54,788 nucleotides of DNA from a virus (IMGVR_UViG_3300037493_002677:1-54788), one strand, 5' to 3'. Shown: positions 7,375 through 17,158, counted from the first letter of the stretch. Program-made: numbers and translations. Notes: generated by a model from the sequence alone, not told the origin.

Positions 7375-7721
7375 TTGCTCGGCCCATGCAAAAATGCGAC
7401 CCACACCGTGTAAGCCAGCCAACCAACCACTCCGATCAGACCATACTTGCTGACCTCAAACAACATCTTCTTCCAGAACTCGGCTCGGGCAGCAACCATT
7501 GCCATCTCGTCTTCGTGATATTTGCGATGCCCTTCTGGATCACCGGAAGGGAAGGCATTCTTCGACAGGTCTTTGAGCAACTCTGCCCACTCAGCAGGTT
7601 CAGTCTCAATGTGTGCTGTGAGAGTCTCACCCATAGACTTCTGGGCAGCCTTCACATACTGTACGTCCGTATGTATGGTGTTGAGCAAGGTAAGTATGAT
7701 GTCTGGAGCAGATGATGACAT
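7371..7721 (-). CDS. Membrane-anchored lysis-cassette protein
   Basis: A 116-residue protein with a helical, charged N-terminal two-thirds and a single C-terminal hydrophobic helix (KYGLIGVVGWLAYTVWVAFL, about residues 92-111). It starts at ATG 7721 behind GAAAGGAAG and couples to the endolysin by a GTGA overlap. The topology resembles hemolysin-XhlA-like or antiholin/holin-accessory proteins. Spanin or second-holin roles are alternatives. Confidence 0.6.
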   Translation of the reverse strand: MSSSAPDIILTLLNTIHTDVQYVKAAQKSMGETLTAHIETEPAEWAELLKDLSKNAFPSGDPEGHRKYHEDEMAMVAARAEFWKKMLFEVSKYGLIGVVGWLAYTVWVAFLHGPSK

Positions 7722-7775
7722 TTTGATTCTTCCTTTCCGCTCTATGTTGAGCAGATGCGTTGTGCTATGAAACCT

Positions 7776-10337
7776 TTACTCAGTGTAGGCTTGGCTGGCG
7801 GCGTGGCCGGCCACTGCGGCCTCCACTACTGTTTGCATGGATGCGAGTTGCTGTTTCATCTGCTCAATGACGATCGCGGTGTCGTTGTCGTCCTTGTTCT
7901 TGGCCAACTCCGTCATCTGATGGAAACGGTTGTCAGCCTCGTTCCGCTGATTGGCCATCATCTCTTTGAACTGCGCCTGTTGGTCGTCCCGCTGCATCCG
8001 GAGTAGCTCCAACTGAGCTGCCTGTTCACGCTTCACCTGTTCGACCATCGGGGCAGCTTGAAGCTCCTGCATCTTCATGGCGTTGGTCATCTGAAGCTCT
8101 TGCTGCTTCAATTGCAGGGAGGCTTGGTCAGCTTGCGTCTTGCGCTGAATCTCGGCCATCGCGGCTTGGAACGTCTTCTCGATGGCAGGGTCAGACGGCG
8201 GTGGCGGGTTCTTGCTTTGTACCACTTGCTGAGCCTGTTGGAGGAGTGGTAGCAACTGCTGGTCCATGGCGCTGGTGGCTTGTTGGGCCTGCATCGCAGC
8301 CATCAGGGTAAGCTGGTCAGGTGGCAGTTCCGGGTGCTGAGCTTCCGCCACCATCTGGGCGGACTGAACCACATGTGCGTAGTCCAGTATGAAATGTTCC
8401 TGCACGTGCGCTAGGAGCCCGGCGAGTTGCTGGCCCAACCCATTCGATGCACCGATCATCGGATGCAGAATGAACATCAGGTGGGTCTTGATGTGGGCAA
8501 GGTGATCTTGAATGATGTTCGCCTTGAGCTGCGAGCCTTGGAGTACCGCCACATTCTCGGAAGCGGCGTCTGCCGTCACCGGATTCAGGGGCTTCGGCAA
8601 CAGCTCGTCCACATTGTCGACGCGCAGCAACTCCAGCATACGACGGCGGATGGCAATGAGGTTCCACGGTATCGCGGGGTTGCCGGTGTCGCCTGACGCC
8701 AACTGCATGACCGACTGCATCTGGGCGAAGCGCTGGGTCTCGCTGAAAATGTTGGGGTCGCTGACCGGCTCGATGTCGTCGCTGTCGAGGAAGTCCTCCG
8801 GTACCAAATCGAAGCGCCCAAGGTCCGCCAGCGCATGCTCGGGGTAGTCGGCAATTAACCGGCAGATGATCTTGAGTGCACGCCGCTGGGCTTCATGCAA
8901 ACGCGCGTGGATCGAACTGAAGACCTGCGAACCCTGCTCAATGAGTGCCAAGGCCGTCCCCACTGGCATGTTAGCGCCCGCGTCTGCGATTTTCTCTTCA
9001 GCAGTGGCCACCACCCCACGGGCTTGGCTAGTCAGCCAGTCCAAGAGCTGGAACAGCACCGCGCTGGGGGGATTGAACGGCAACGGCATCATGATCTTGC
9101 GGATGTCGTCTACGCCAGCGGGCGCTTCCATCTCCGTGACGCCGGTGACGTCGATGTTGATATTCTGCCCACTCGCACGTCCACCCTTGAGTTTGATGGC
9201 TGCGGGGGCGTTGTTGATGTGGGCAGAATCTAGCAGGGCTCGGAGGGAGCCCGTAAGGGAGGCAGCAAGGCCACCGATCAGGTGTGGGAATCCAATTCCG
9301 TATGCCCCGCGCCATGGGATGAACTTGTCTTCGACGAACCAATCCAGCTTGGTTTTCTCGTCGTCGGATTCTTTCCAGTTGCGATAGATGGCCGCGATCT
9401 TGCCAGTCGGCTCGTCAATGTGGATTACGTATGGGGCGCGTCCTTCGCCTTCCACATCGTAGAAGCAGGTGCACTCGTAGATGGTGCGGACGCCATCTTC
9501 ATTGTAGCCGCTGTCGTCCTTGCCCTCGATCTTGTCGTTGGCTTTTTGGGAGGCGGTCTCTTCCGGTGAAGCTTCATGCGTGGTGAAGATGTCTTTGTAG
9601 AAGCCAAATTTGATGTGCTCGTCGACCATCGCTTCGGTCAAGTCGCGCTCCTGCGTCACTCGGTTCGCGGTGTAGAAGCTATTGGCGGCGAACGGCAGGA
9701 ACACCTTGTCGATGGGCACGAACTCCATCCGCACCCGCTTGCCGTCGAACCAGTATTTCTCGTACTGACTGCCGCCGAGGGGCAACTGCGTGAACAGGAT
9801 TTCCTTCTCGCTACGATACTCCGGCATCTTCTCCGTGACGTAGAAGTTCAAGAAGTCGCGTTTCTTGCGGGCCTTCTCCAGCTTGGCTTCATCAGTCTTG
9901 CCGAATATCTTGGTCTTGACCGGGCCGTTGCTCGGGAACAACTCTTTGATGGCGCGGGCTGAGAAGTCTACACAGCCTTCAGCCAGCACCGGATGAACGA
10001 CTTTGGAGGCACCTTCGAAGCTCGCTCCACCGGGGGCGTCGTTGCCGAGACCTGTACGCCTTATGCCTTCTTCCTGCTGCTTGTCGCGCTCCTTGCGGGC
10101 TTCTTTGTCCTTCTCGATCAGTTCGAGGAGGTTAGTGGCGATGGTGTTGAGGTCGAAGTCCGGCAGGCTTTCCGCGAGGTTGGCGGAGAAGTCCGTGGAA
10201 GAATCGACGGCCTCGGAGGAGTCATCCTCAACAAGGGCGCTGCCATCAGCAAGCTCGGTCACGCCAGGGGGAGAGTCCATGGCGAGAGAGTTGAAAGCAG
10301 CAGACCGCTCAGCGGTCTCGTCGGAAATCTTAGGCAT
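7776..10337 (-). CDS. Portal protein
   Basis: An 853-residue protein. I use ATG 10337 (MPKISDETAERS) because it has AGGAG 11 nt upstream and overlaps the previous stop; a longer frame starts at 10439. Residues about 90-600 have the mixed alpha/beta layout of large podovirus portals (e.g. KTKIFGKTDEAKLEKARKKRDFLNF, the membrane-like LIGGLAASLTGSLRALLDSAH, and the QARGVVATAEEKIAD segment). The C-terminal 250 residues are a Gln/Met-rich coiled coil (QQATSAMDQQLLPLLQQAQQ) like the portal barrel. It forms the DNA entry ring. Length and its place after terminase support the call. Confidence 0.8.
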   Translation of the reverse strand: MPKISDETAERSAAFNSLAMDSPPGVTELADGSALVEDDSSEAVDSSTDFSANLAESLPDFDLNTIATNLLELIEKDKEARKERDKQQEEGIRRTGLGNDAPGGASFEGASKVVHPVLAEGCVDFSARAIKELFPSNGPVKTKIFGKTDEAKLEKARKKRDFLNFYVTEKMPEYRSEKEILFTQLPLGGSQYEKYWFDGKRVRMEFVPIDKVFLPFAANSFYTANRVTQERDLTEAMVDEHIKFGFYKDIFTTHEASPEETASQKANDKIEGKDDSGYNEDGVRTIYECTCFYDVEGEGRAPYVIHIDEPTGKIAAIYRNWKESDDEKTKLDWFVEDKFIPWRGAYGIGFPHLIGGLAASLTGSLRALLDSAHINNAPAAIKLKGGRASGQNINIDVTGVTEMEAPAGVDDIRKIMMPLPFNPPSAVLFQLLDWLTSQARGVVATAEEKIADAGANMPVGTALALIEQGSQVFSSIHARLHEAQRRALKIICRLIADYPEHALADLGRFDLVPEDFLDSDDIEPVSDPNIFSETQRFAQMQSVMQLASGDTGNPAIPWNLIAIRRRMLELLRVDNVDELLPKPLNPVTADAASENVAVLQGSQLKANIIQDHLAHIKTHLMFILHPMIGASNGLGQQLAGLLAHVQEHFILDYAHVVQSAQMVAEAQHPELPPDQLTLMAAMQAQQATSAMDQQLLPLLQQAQQVVQSKNPPPPSDPAIEKTFQAAMAEIQRKTQADQASLQLKQQELQMTNAMKMQELQAAPMVEQVKREQAAQLELLRMQRDDQQAQFKEMMANQRNEADNRFHQMTELAKNKDDNDTAIVIEQMKQQLASMQTVVEAAVAGHAASQAYTE

Positions 10338-13300
10338 TGGCGTGGTACTCCTGGAGTTTTTGCATAATATCACGGATATTCGGTTTCGTGGAAACTGTTC
10401 CGCCGTCGGCGAAGTTGCCCGCGTCGATGTCTGCCACAAAATTCTTATCGATGTCCGATAACATCGACTGTTCCATGCGTTTCATTCGGTTGTAATACGC
10501 GACAGCAGACTCGCCATTACCCGGACCGTTGCTAAACTTGCCAGTGTCATCGGTGCCAAAATGTTTGATTGATAGCTCTCGCATTTGAGCGTCATCGGCG
10601 TACCTTCCACCCACTTTCGTCAACCCAGTGTTACCCAAGTCACCCACATCACCCCAAGGCACTCCGTGCGGGGGATTCTTGACGAAGTCTTGGACGAAGG
10701 GGAGGTACTCGTCATTCGGCTTGCGGTTCTGCTTGCCTTTGATTTGGGAGATGGATAGTGGCGCATTCTCCGGCAAATATTGCGGCGCGTGCTCCGCTAC
10801 GAACGCTTTCAAATCGGACTGTCTTCCGGACGGGTAAGCCTTGGCAAAAGCATTCCAGACTTCTTCAGGCAGGGTGTCCATGCCAAGGGCGGTTTGCTGC
10901 GGAGGATTAACCTCCACCGTCACATGCGGTTCGCCCTTGGCGTCTCGGAGGCTGAAGATCCGGGACCGACCGCTCGCCACATCATCGCAGTAGCCGCCGA
11001 CACAGTGCCCCATGGTGTCACCTTCATATTTGAGTTGGTCGGCAAGCTCTTTGTGCGCGTCCTTCTTGCTCATAGCCTTCGGACGTAGTTCATTGTGGTA
11101 TAGCTCTTCATCCGGGCGGCTCTTCAACTCCACCCACCTGAGTCCTTTGGGGTTGGGCATTGCGTCGCTATGAGGGTAGTCACGTACGGCCATGGCCCTG
11201 TTGGCGAGCTCTGCGTTCGCGGCGACCTTCTGCTCCGCACGCCACGCGTTGATGTCAGCGACACGGCGCACGGCCTTCTCCATGCTCATATTCTTGACGG
11301 CTTCTGGTGAGAGAAGCAGGTGACGCGGCAACCCAGAGTCCGGGTTCAGTGCGTTGCGGAGTTCGTCGGTGAGGTGAGCGAAGCCGAGGTCTTGCATACT
11401 TGTAGTAGAGGGCGTATATACCGGGGTCTTAGGGTCTACTGTTGAGAGCCATGGGTTTTGTCTAAGCACACTCTCGGCTTTTTCAACACCACTAGTACCA
11501 AACCCATAGGAGTCACTACGAAGCCTAGAAGCTGCGCTCTCAGGATAAATAGACAAATCAGCCATATCTTCCCAAGCAATGCCGCTAGGTGTAATCGCGT
11601 CATTCTCCATGCCTACTTTGGCAGTGTGTCGCCGCTTCCTAGCTGCCATTTCATAACCCTCAGGCACATACGTATGCAGCACCCCCTCCTCTGCGAGTCT
11701 CCGCACTTCGTCCTCGGGACTCGCCATGCGAGTCTTGACGTACTTGGTGAGCGGGCCTTCAACCCATGAGTTCATGGACTTAGTTCTGCTGATCTCGTCT
11801 ACTAAATCGGGCTCTACCAACGGATCCATCTCCCGGCCCTTCAATCCGCGCAGCGCATCCTCCACGGAGTTGTTGATCCAGTTGCCGCCCTTGGGTTTGA
11901 CGACGCTCAGCGCGCCCATCGGAGCTGCCGTCGAGGACGCTCCTTCCTGCAGTCTCGGCATCGAGCGCTGGGCCATGCGCTTCGCGGCTCCTGCTACGCT
12001 GCCTCCGACTCCGAACTCTACGGGACGTACATTGTTCTCCAGCATTAGACGAAGCATATCAGGGTCGCTGTACCAACTGTGGATCTTTGAAGCAGATTCA
12101 GAAAGCGCAAACGGATTTTGCAGCGCCTTGTCCAGCTCCTCGCCCTCATAGCCTTGTGCCTTAATGGCCAGTGGGGTGTGGTCGCCATATGCTTGCTCCA
12201 CCGCGCGCATCCGGTGGCGACCTTCATGACCGCGGATTCTGGAGAATGCCAGATCGTCAGTGTCCATGAAGTTAAGCGTTGGGACATCCCCGAATCCACG
12301 GAACTTCGGAAACTTGTCGAAGTGGTAGTTACCTTGCTTTGAACCGCCAGGAAGGGACTCCCGAGTTCTTAGCATCTCGGCCAGCGTGTCAACCTCAGCA
12401 TCACGCGCCGCTGATTGAGGAAGCTCAGCTGCCAAGTTACGGAACTGCCTTGGTGTAGTAAGCGCCACTCTCACCCGCTCATCTGGATGCGACGCCTTCA
12501 TTGCCAGCTCAGCGAGCCTGTCTGGGCGATTGACATCAAAAGTGGCAGGCGCATAGTCCCTAACTGTTTCGAGAATTCCTTCAGCGCGTGGCAAAGTTCT
12601 TTCGTACCCGGCGCGCGGTGCCATCTTGCGAAGACCTTTAATAATGCGGTCGAATGACACCGGTGACGCGGCTTCTGTGTCAGCCGCATAGCCTGCAGTG
12701 CTTGCCGTCAAAGCTGTCGGCAAGGCCTTCTTAGCCAACTTACCCGCGTACTTCAAGGCACCAAGACCAACAGCATTCAATGGGTCACTTGCAAACTCAC
12801 CAACCATTCTAGCTGCTGAGTCCGCAGTGGGCTCATGCCGTTCGTCTGCAGCCCACCCGCCAAAGCTCCCGGCACCTGAGAGCGCAGCACGCGCAATCTG
12901 AGAAGCTCGGGACGGAGATGCCGACATCTCAGCACTACGCCCTTGGTCCAATGTATCCCAGAACTGGGCGTCTCGCTGCAACTCCTCGGAGGTGTATCTT
13001 CCAGTTTGCCCGTAAGGCTCTCCTGTCGGTACCGTGCGGCTCTGTTCTGCGACCCGTGCCACCAAAGCGGCCAGGTCTTGCTTATGCCCTTGTTGTATGT
13101 CTTTGGGGCTGACGTGGAGCTGTTTAGACGCCCTGGTGGGCGACTTTGTGAAGTCCATCCACCCGCCCTTTGCCATGCCGGGCAGCCTCAGCTGATTTTC
13201 ATTGACCTCAGGTGCTTCGCGCTCAGCACGTTGTGTAAATTCGTAGAACGGGTTGCCGCCGTTCCTCTTCTTCCCGGTTGGGCGGGCGCCAAGGTTGTAG

Positions 13301-13890
13301 TAGTATTCCAAGTTACTGAACTCCGGCTTGTTGATCGTCTCAAACAGCAGGTTGTCATTACCAAGCATGTCCTGTGCTTGGCGGATATACTCCTCGCCAC
13401 GCTTGAACGGTACTCCACCCTCTGTTTGGCCGAGCACGCCAAGTGAGTGCAACGTGCCTGGCTCCGGGCCCGTAAAGTCCATGTCCATAATGTCTTTGTT
13501 GCTTATGCCATAGACATCGCCCTTCTGAAAGCTCGCAGCGCCTACGGGCTTACCGCCTGAGTCAACTTGCATAAGCAGACGCATCTCCGGGTTCTCAGAC
13601 CACTTACCACCCGCATTCGAGGCGTCTTCGAGCGCAGACTCCAGCATTCCGTACTTGCGTCTAGCCACCTCGGCGCCTTGGTTCTCGGCTATCCGTGCCA
13701 TCCTCGACATATCCATTTGGTGTTTGCGCAGAATTGTGAGCGGGCTCTCTTTGCTGTACGACGCTTCCACGGGGTGGACAAGATATACTCCGCCACCCAG
13801 GTTCCGAGTGCCTGCCGCCGGGTGTATGAACGTCGACTGTCCGCCACTACGCTCGAAGGTCTTGGTAGGTGGGAATAGTTTAGGCGGCAT
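10330..13890 (-). CDS. Large polyvalent-type protein with PcfJ-like and ParB-like segments
   Basis: An 1186-residue multi-domain protein between large terminase and portal. Near residues 960-985 it has MGHCVGGYC followed by SGRSRIFSLRDAKGEPHVTVEV, the core of the PcfJ domain. Near residue 555 it has SRIRGHEGRHRMRA, which resembles the ParB/Srx-like pocket (GHxGRHR) found in phage polyvalent proteins. Two MAKGGW/FADGGTV motifs, near residue 240 and the C-terminus, flank domains. Polyvalent proteins are thought to be packaged and injected to act early in the new host. The start overlaps the terminase end by 11 nt. The remaining regions are unassigned. Confidence 0.7.
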   Translation of the reverse strand: MPPKLFPPTKTFERSGGQSTFIHPAAGTRNLGGGVYLVHPVEASYSKESPLTILRKHQMDMSRMARIAENQGAEVARRKYGMLESALEDASNAGGKWSENPEMRLLMQVDSGGKPVGAASFQKGDVYGISNKDIMDMDFTGPEPGTLHSLGVLGQTEGGVPFKRGEEYIRQAQDMLGNDNLLFETINKPEFSNLEYYYNLGARPTGKKRNGGNPFYEFTQRAEREAPEVNENQLRLPGMAKGGWMDFTKSPTRASKQLHVSPKDIQQGHKQDLAALVARVAEQSRTVPTGEPYGQTGRYTSEELQRDAQFWDTLDQGRSAEMSASPSRASQIARAALSGAGSFGGWAADERHEPTADSAARMVGEFASDPLNAVGLGALKYAGKLAKKALPTALTASTAGYAADTEAASPVSFDRIIKGLRKMAPRAGYERTLPRAEGILETVRDYAPATFDVNRPDRLAELAMKASHPDERVRVALTTPRQFRNLAAELPQSAARDAEVDTLAEMLRTRESLPGGSKQGNYHFDKFPKFRGFGDVPTLNFMDTDDLAFSRIRGHEGRHRMRAVEQAYGDHTPLAIKAQGYEGEELDKALQNPFALSESASKIHSWYSDPDMLRLMLENNVRPVEFGVGGSVAGAAKRMAQRSMPRLQEGASSTAAPMGALSVVKPKGGNWINNSVEDALRGLKGREMDPLVEPDLVDEISRTKSMNSWVEGPLTKYVKTRMASPEDEVRRLAEEGVLHTYVPEGYEMAARKRRHTAKVGMENDAITPSGIAWEDMADLSIYPESAASRLRSDSYGFGTSGVEKAESVLRQNPWLSTVDPKTPVYTPSTTSMQDLGFAHLTDELRNALNPDSGLPRHLLLSPEAVKNMSMEKAVRRVADINAWRAEQKVAANAELANRAMAVRDYPHSDAMPNPKGLRWVELKSRPDEELYHNELRPKAMSKKDAHKELADQLKYEGDTMGHCVGGYCDDVASGRSRIFSLRDAKGEPHVTVEVNPPQQTALGMDTLPEEVWNAFAKAYPSGRQSDLKAFVAEHAPQYLPENAPLSISQIKGKQNRKPNDEYLPFVQDFVKNPPHGVPWGDVGDLGNTGLTKVGGRYADDAQMRELSIKHFGTDDTGKFSNGPGNGESAVAYYNRMKRMEQSMLSDIDKNFVADIDAGNFADGGTVSTKPNIRDIMQKLQEYHANA

Positions 13891-15448
13891 AGGGATTCTG
13901 CTTTCTCTTTGTGTACTCGGCTTCTTCTACTTCATCGACGTCCGCAAAAGCCATTTCGAAGTGTCCTTGGTCCCTGAGAAGACTCAGCGCTTGGGTGTAA
14001 GTGTCTACGTAATCGTCATGCGCTGCTTTGGGAAACTTGGCAACTTGTTCTACAAATGGCCGCGCCCATGTTACGAATTCACCCGGCTCTTTACTCGACT
14101 CAGGGATATATATTACATCGAGTTCGTGAACAGGCGCGACGGAATGTGCACGCATTGTTTTCGAGGCATTGCCTGGATTGTACGGGATCGCGGGAATGTT
14201 CGCAGCTCTCAGGTCTTGGAGGATCGATATGCCGCTGCTCTTGTTCTCCATCAACACCACGTCCGACTTCCTGCCCTTCCGCTCTTTCGTCTTGCCGTAG
14301 ACCGAGTGCCATTCGTCGATCACCTTCTTCCTGAAGTCCGGGTAGCCTAGATGGTCGTCCCACGCATCCAAGAGCATAGCTCCTTGGACCTTGCCGTCCG
14401 TGAAGCAGCCCCATACAGTGCACGCAGTGGGGTCATTGTTTGAGGTAGCGTCGTCGTCGTACGCTCCGTCGTAACTCTGCACTACGTAGTCGAAGACAGG
14501 CAGCGGCTTCTTGGCAGGCCACAGCTTAAAGTGGTGGGTCTTGAGTATGCCGCCACCCATTGGAGCGGGCTGCTGCTGGAACTGGCCTGCGGTACCGTAC
14601 TCGCCAAGCAGCTTCTTCAGCTTCTTGACGCTCTTGGCAGGGAAGAGCTCAGGCCAGAGCAGCGACCCTTCCACCGTACGCGGGTCCTCCCACCCTATGC
14701 TCGTGACATAGTGCTTCTTCGGCTTGACGTACTCCATGGGCAGGTGGAGGTGCTCATAGTTGTATTGCTCGGCAAGGATGTGCCCAGTCAGGTCGTCCTC
14801 AGCCAGCCGCTGCATCACAACTACGGTCCTGGCTCCTCGGGACTCGCCGCGAGTACTCAGTGTGCGATCGAACCATGTGTTCGCGCCCCCTCGCTCCGCA
14901 TCCGACTCAGCCTGCTTGGCAGACGTAGGGTCATCCACTATCTTCCGGTCCGGATGTTCTCCAGTCGCACGGCCTCCGACCGAAGTAGCCATGCGCCAAC
15001 CGCCTGAGGTGAGTTCGTACTTAGTCTTTTGGTCTGAGCCCTTACGTACTTGGACCTTAGGCCACCGCTCTTGGTACCATGCGGAGGTGATAATGTCCTT
15101 GCACTTGGCTGCGTCGCGGATGGCCAGATCGGCACCGTATGAGGCTCCTAAGATCCTCAGCCCTGCGTCCTTAGTCCACTCCCACGCCGGCCACGCAACA
15201 CTCACCAGGATCGATTTGCAGCAGCCCGGAGGGATGTTTATAACGAGGTTCTCTATCTCGCCTGAGGACACGGCTTCCAGGTGGTCAGCAATGGCGTGGA
15301 GGTGCCAGCCATCGATGAACTTAGTACCGGGCTCTATGATCTCCCAGCATTGCTTGTTGAATTCGAGGAGCGACCCCTCTGCCAGCCGCTGGCTCTTAGC
15401 CCTACGCACTGCGTCTAGCAGTATGACAGGCGAGAGCGGTGCGTTCAC
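13880..15448 (-). CDS. terL: Terminase large subunit
   Basis: A 522-residue packaging motor. The ATPase half carries a P-loop PPGCCKS at residues 73-79 (Cys-Cys where Gly or His-Met are usual), a Walker B region RKIVDDP with Asp172-Asp173, and the DAERGGANTWFDRTLSTR segment common in terminases. The nuclease half has SYDGAYDD (Asp327) and a late HDDYVDT acidic motif. The start is GTG 15448 overlapping the upstream TGA. It cuts concatemers and translocates DNA through the portal. The 3' end overlaps the polyvalent gene. Confidence 0.92.
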   Translation of the reverse strand: MNAPLSPVILLDAVRRAKSQRLAEGSLLEFNKQCWEIIEPGTKFIDGWHLHAIADHLEAVSSGEIENLVINIPPGCCKSILVSVAWPAWEWTKDAGLRILGASYGADLAIRDAAKCKDIITSAWYQERWPKVQVRKGSDQKTKYELTSGGWRMATSVGGRATGEHPDRKIVDDPTSAKQAESDAERGGANTWFDRTLSTRGESRGARTVVVMQRLAEDDLTGHILAEQYNYEHLHLPMEYVKPKKHYVTSIGWEDPRTVEGSLLWPELFPAKSVKKLKKLLGEYGTAGQFQQQPAPMGGGILKTHHFKLWPAKKPLPVFDYVVQSYDGAYDDDATSNNDPTACTVWGCFTDGKVQGAMLLDAWDDHLGYPDFRKKVIDEWHSVYGKTKERKGRKSDVVLMENKSSGISILQDLRAANIPAIPYNPGNASKTMRAHSVAPVHELDVIYIPESSKEPGEFVTWARPFVEQVAKFPKAAHDDYVDTYTQALSLLRDQGHFEMAFADVDEVEEAEYTKRKQNPYAA

Positions 15449-16641
15449 GGCACCGAGCCTCCACGCTTGTAGTTCAGTAGTCCTTCGTTCTTAATGGCGT
15501 TGAGCACGCCTTCGGGGAGGTCCATTGTTGTCCACCCGTTCTCTTGGCGCAAAGGTACTCCGCGCTTGGAGAGTGGATCGTAGAACTGCTTGCTCAGCTG
15601 CTTGTCATAGACATCCTGGAAGAAGGGGAGCTGCCTGAAGTCGCGCACAGAAGCTATGCGATTAGCATCGGGGAACGAGATGCTCGGCGCTCCGGCCTCA
15701 GCGCTACGATCTACGAGCATGCGTCCGAGCTTACCGTAGATGCCCTCTAATGCCGGATGATTAGGCATACCCTCTAGTGCGTCTGACTGTAGCTCCTCGA
15801 CATACACGTTGCCACTCGGCGTCATTGAGCCACGCGCATGTCCTAGCTGCGAGGGATTCATGAAGTGATCCGTCTGGCCTGCGATATTCAAGTCGCCACG
15901 TGCTCGGCTCGGCGTGCCACGCAGCACAGTCTCGAAGTAGCTTGGCTCTGCATTGTACGGAATCGTCGAGTTGGTCTCACGGGTCAGGCCTCGCTGCCGC
16001 TGGTATCCTTCGTATCCCGGCTTCATAGACTTGCCGCCAGCTTGCTGCCGAGCCATCTCAAATGCATCGCCTGCCAGCTCGTTCATGTAGATGTCATTAG
16101 TGTCTTGGCCAAGGAATCGCCACGCGAAGTCTTGCGCAGCACCTAAGGCCTGAGCGCTTGGTCTGTCCGTGCCCATCGCTTGCAGCAAGTGGTTAGCAAG
16201 CTGCACCGTAGAGTCGTCAACGCCATAGTGGCCAGCATCACGGAGCATAGACCTGAGCAGCTCAGTACGACGCTCTTCGAAGTGGGGGCCATAGATAAGG
16301 TCGGTGGCCAGCTCATGAATGCCTTCGTCATCTAACCTATCCGTCATGCCGCGCTGTGCGAAGAGCTTAGGACTACGCACTTGGCCCGCAAGTTGCAGTG
16401 GCGAGAGCTTAGCATCCGGATCGAGGTGACCGAGGTGCTGAGCCAGCGCGCTAGCCTTCACACCGGGCTTACTGCGAAGCTGGTTTAAGAGCTGCCCACC
16501 GGGTTGCACGCCTCCACGTAAGCTCGCGGCTATGTCGCCGAGTCCGGAGGCCATACGGACCTGTTGTGGCCGCACCGGGCTCAAGATACCAAGCATCTGC
16601 TGCATTGCACGAGCCGAGAGTGCCGGGCTCCAAGGTCCCAT
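15445..16641 (-). CDS. Polyvalent-type protein with EIQSD-like region
   Basis: A 398-residue protein placed between the terminase genes, which is not the usual arrangement. Residues 235-287 (SYFETVLRG, TDHFMNPSQLGHAR, NVYVEELQSD) match the layout of the HF-x-x-PN-LAH-R ... EIQSD region of phage polyvalent proteins. The N-terminal 200 residues are helical and include FAWRFLGQDTNDIYMNELA. It ends in YKRGGSVP, a motif shared with other late proteins. Starts at ATG 16641 (TAATG with the small terminase). Probably delivered with DNA or structural; biochemical activity unknown. Confidence 0.6.
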   Translation of the reverse strand: MGPWSPALSARAMQQMLGILSPVRPQQVRMASGLGDIAASLRGGVQPGGQLLNQLRSKPGVKASALAQHLGHLDPDAKLSPLQLAGQVRSPKLFAQRGMTDRLDDEGIHELATDLIYGPHFEERRTELLRSMLRDAGHYGVDDSTVQLANHLLQAMGTDRPSAQALGAAQDFAWRFLGQDTNDIYMNELAGDAFEMARQQAGGKSMKPGYEGYQRQRGLTRETNSTIPYNAEPSYFETVLRGTPSRARGDLNIAGQTDHFMNPSQLGHARGSMTPSGNVYVEELQSDALEGMPNHPALEGIYGKLGRMLVDRSAEAGAPSISFPDANRIASVRDFRQLPFFQDVYDKQLSKQFYDPLSKRGVPLRQENGWTTMDLPEGVLNAIKNEGLLNYKRGGSVP

Positions 16642-17123
16642 TATCCTTCGCCTCCCGAAGCCTTGCTGAGAATCTTTTCCAAGGTATCAAGCTCCTTAGC
16701 GCTGAGGTTCGAGAGCTGCGACGCGTCGATAGTCAGTCCTACGCTCTTGGCATCTAGCACCATGTTCGCGGCGGGCTTGCGGAGGGAATACTCCATGATT
16801 GACTTGGCGGCTGACATCCGGTCACGAGGCTCCGAGAACGGATTCTCCATGATCCTACGCATGACGTCGAGGGGGTGTTGGGAGAACGACTGAACGTAGA
16901 GAGCTTGGAGCCTAAGGCCTTCGTCACTGAGCGGGTCGATCTGAGGCACCGAGTTACCACGCGCCTCGAGCCACCGCAGCATGGACATGTCCTGCTCAGT
17001 ATCCAAGGTCTGAGCGGCCACGCGCCGGGCTTCTACGCCCTTGGATACGACTTCGGCAGCATCTAATGCCGATGCACTAGGCTGCTGAGTACTCGGCGCT
17101 GAGGTCTTCGTTGGGCGGGTCAT
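16641..17123 (-). CDS. terS: Terminase small subunit
   Basis: A 160-residue protein (from ATG 17123; an upstream ATG at 17138 would overlap the promoter -10 box). The C-terminal half (EPRDRMSAAKSIMEYSLRKP) is the helical segment common in phage small terminases, followed by a Leu-rich end. It would recognise the packaging site and recruit the large subunit. No ribosome-binding site precedes either ATG; promoter geometry suggests a leaderless mRNA starting at 17123. Confidence 0.75.
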   Translation of the reverse strand: MTRPTKTSAPSTQQPSASALDAAEVVSKGVEARRVAAQTLDTEQDMSMLRWLEARGNSVPQIDPLSDEGLRLQALYVQSFSQHPLDVMRRIMENPFSEPRDRMSAAKSIMEYSLRKPAANMVLDAKSVGLTIDASQLSNLSAKELDTLEKILSKASGGEG

Positions 17124-17129
17124 GCGCGG

Positions 17130-17158
17130 ATAATGCACGATGTGGAGGGAAATGTAAA
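17130..17158 (-). promoter_or_regulatory. Late promoter, sigma70-like
   Basis: On the minus strand, -35 TTTACA (17158-17153), a 17-nt spacer and -10 CATTAT (17135-17130). The predicted +1, about 7 nt downstream, falls on the A of the small-terminase ATG at 17123. It is the only good promoter seen for the leftward operon near its head. Confidence 0.6.

Noticed and set aside
14760-15494. 244-codon plus-strand frame opposite the large terminase
   Set aside because: Antisense shadow of a clear terminase gene.
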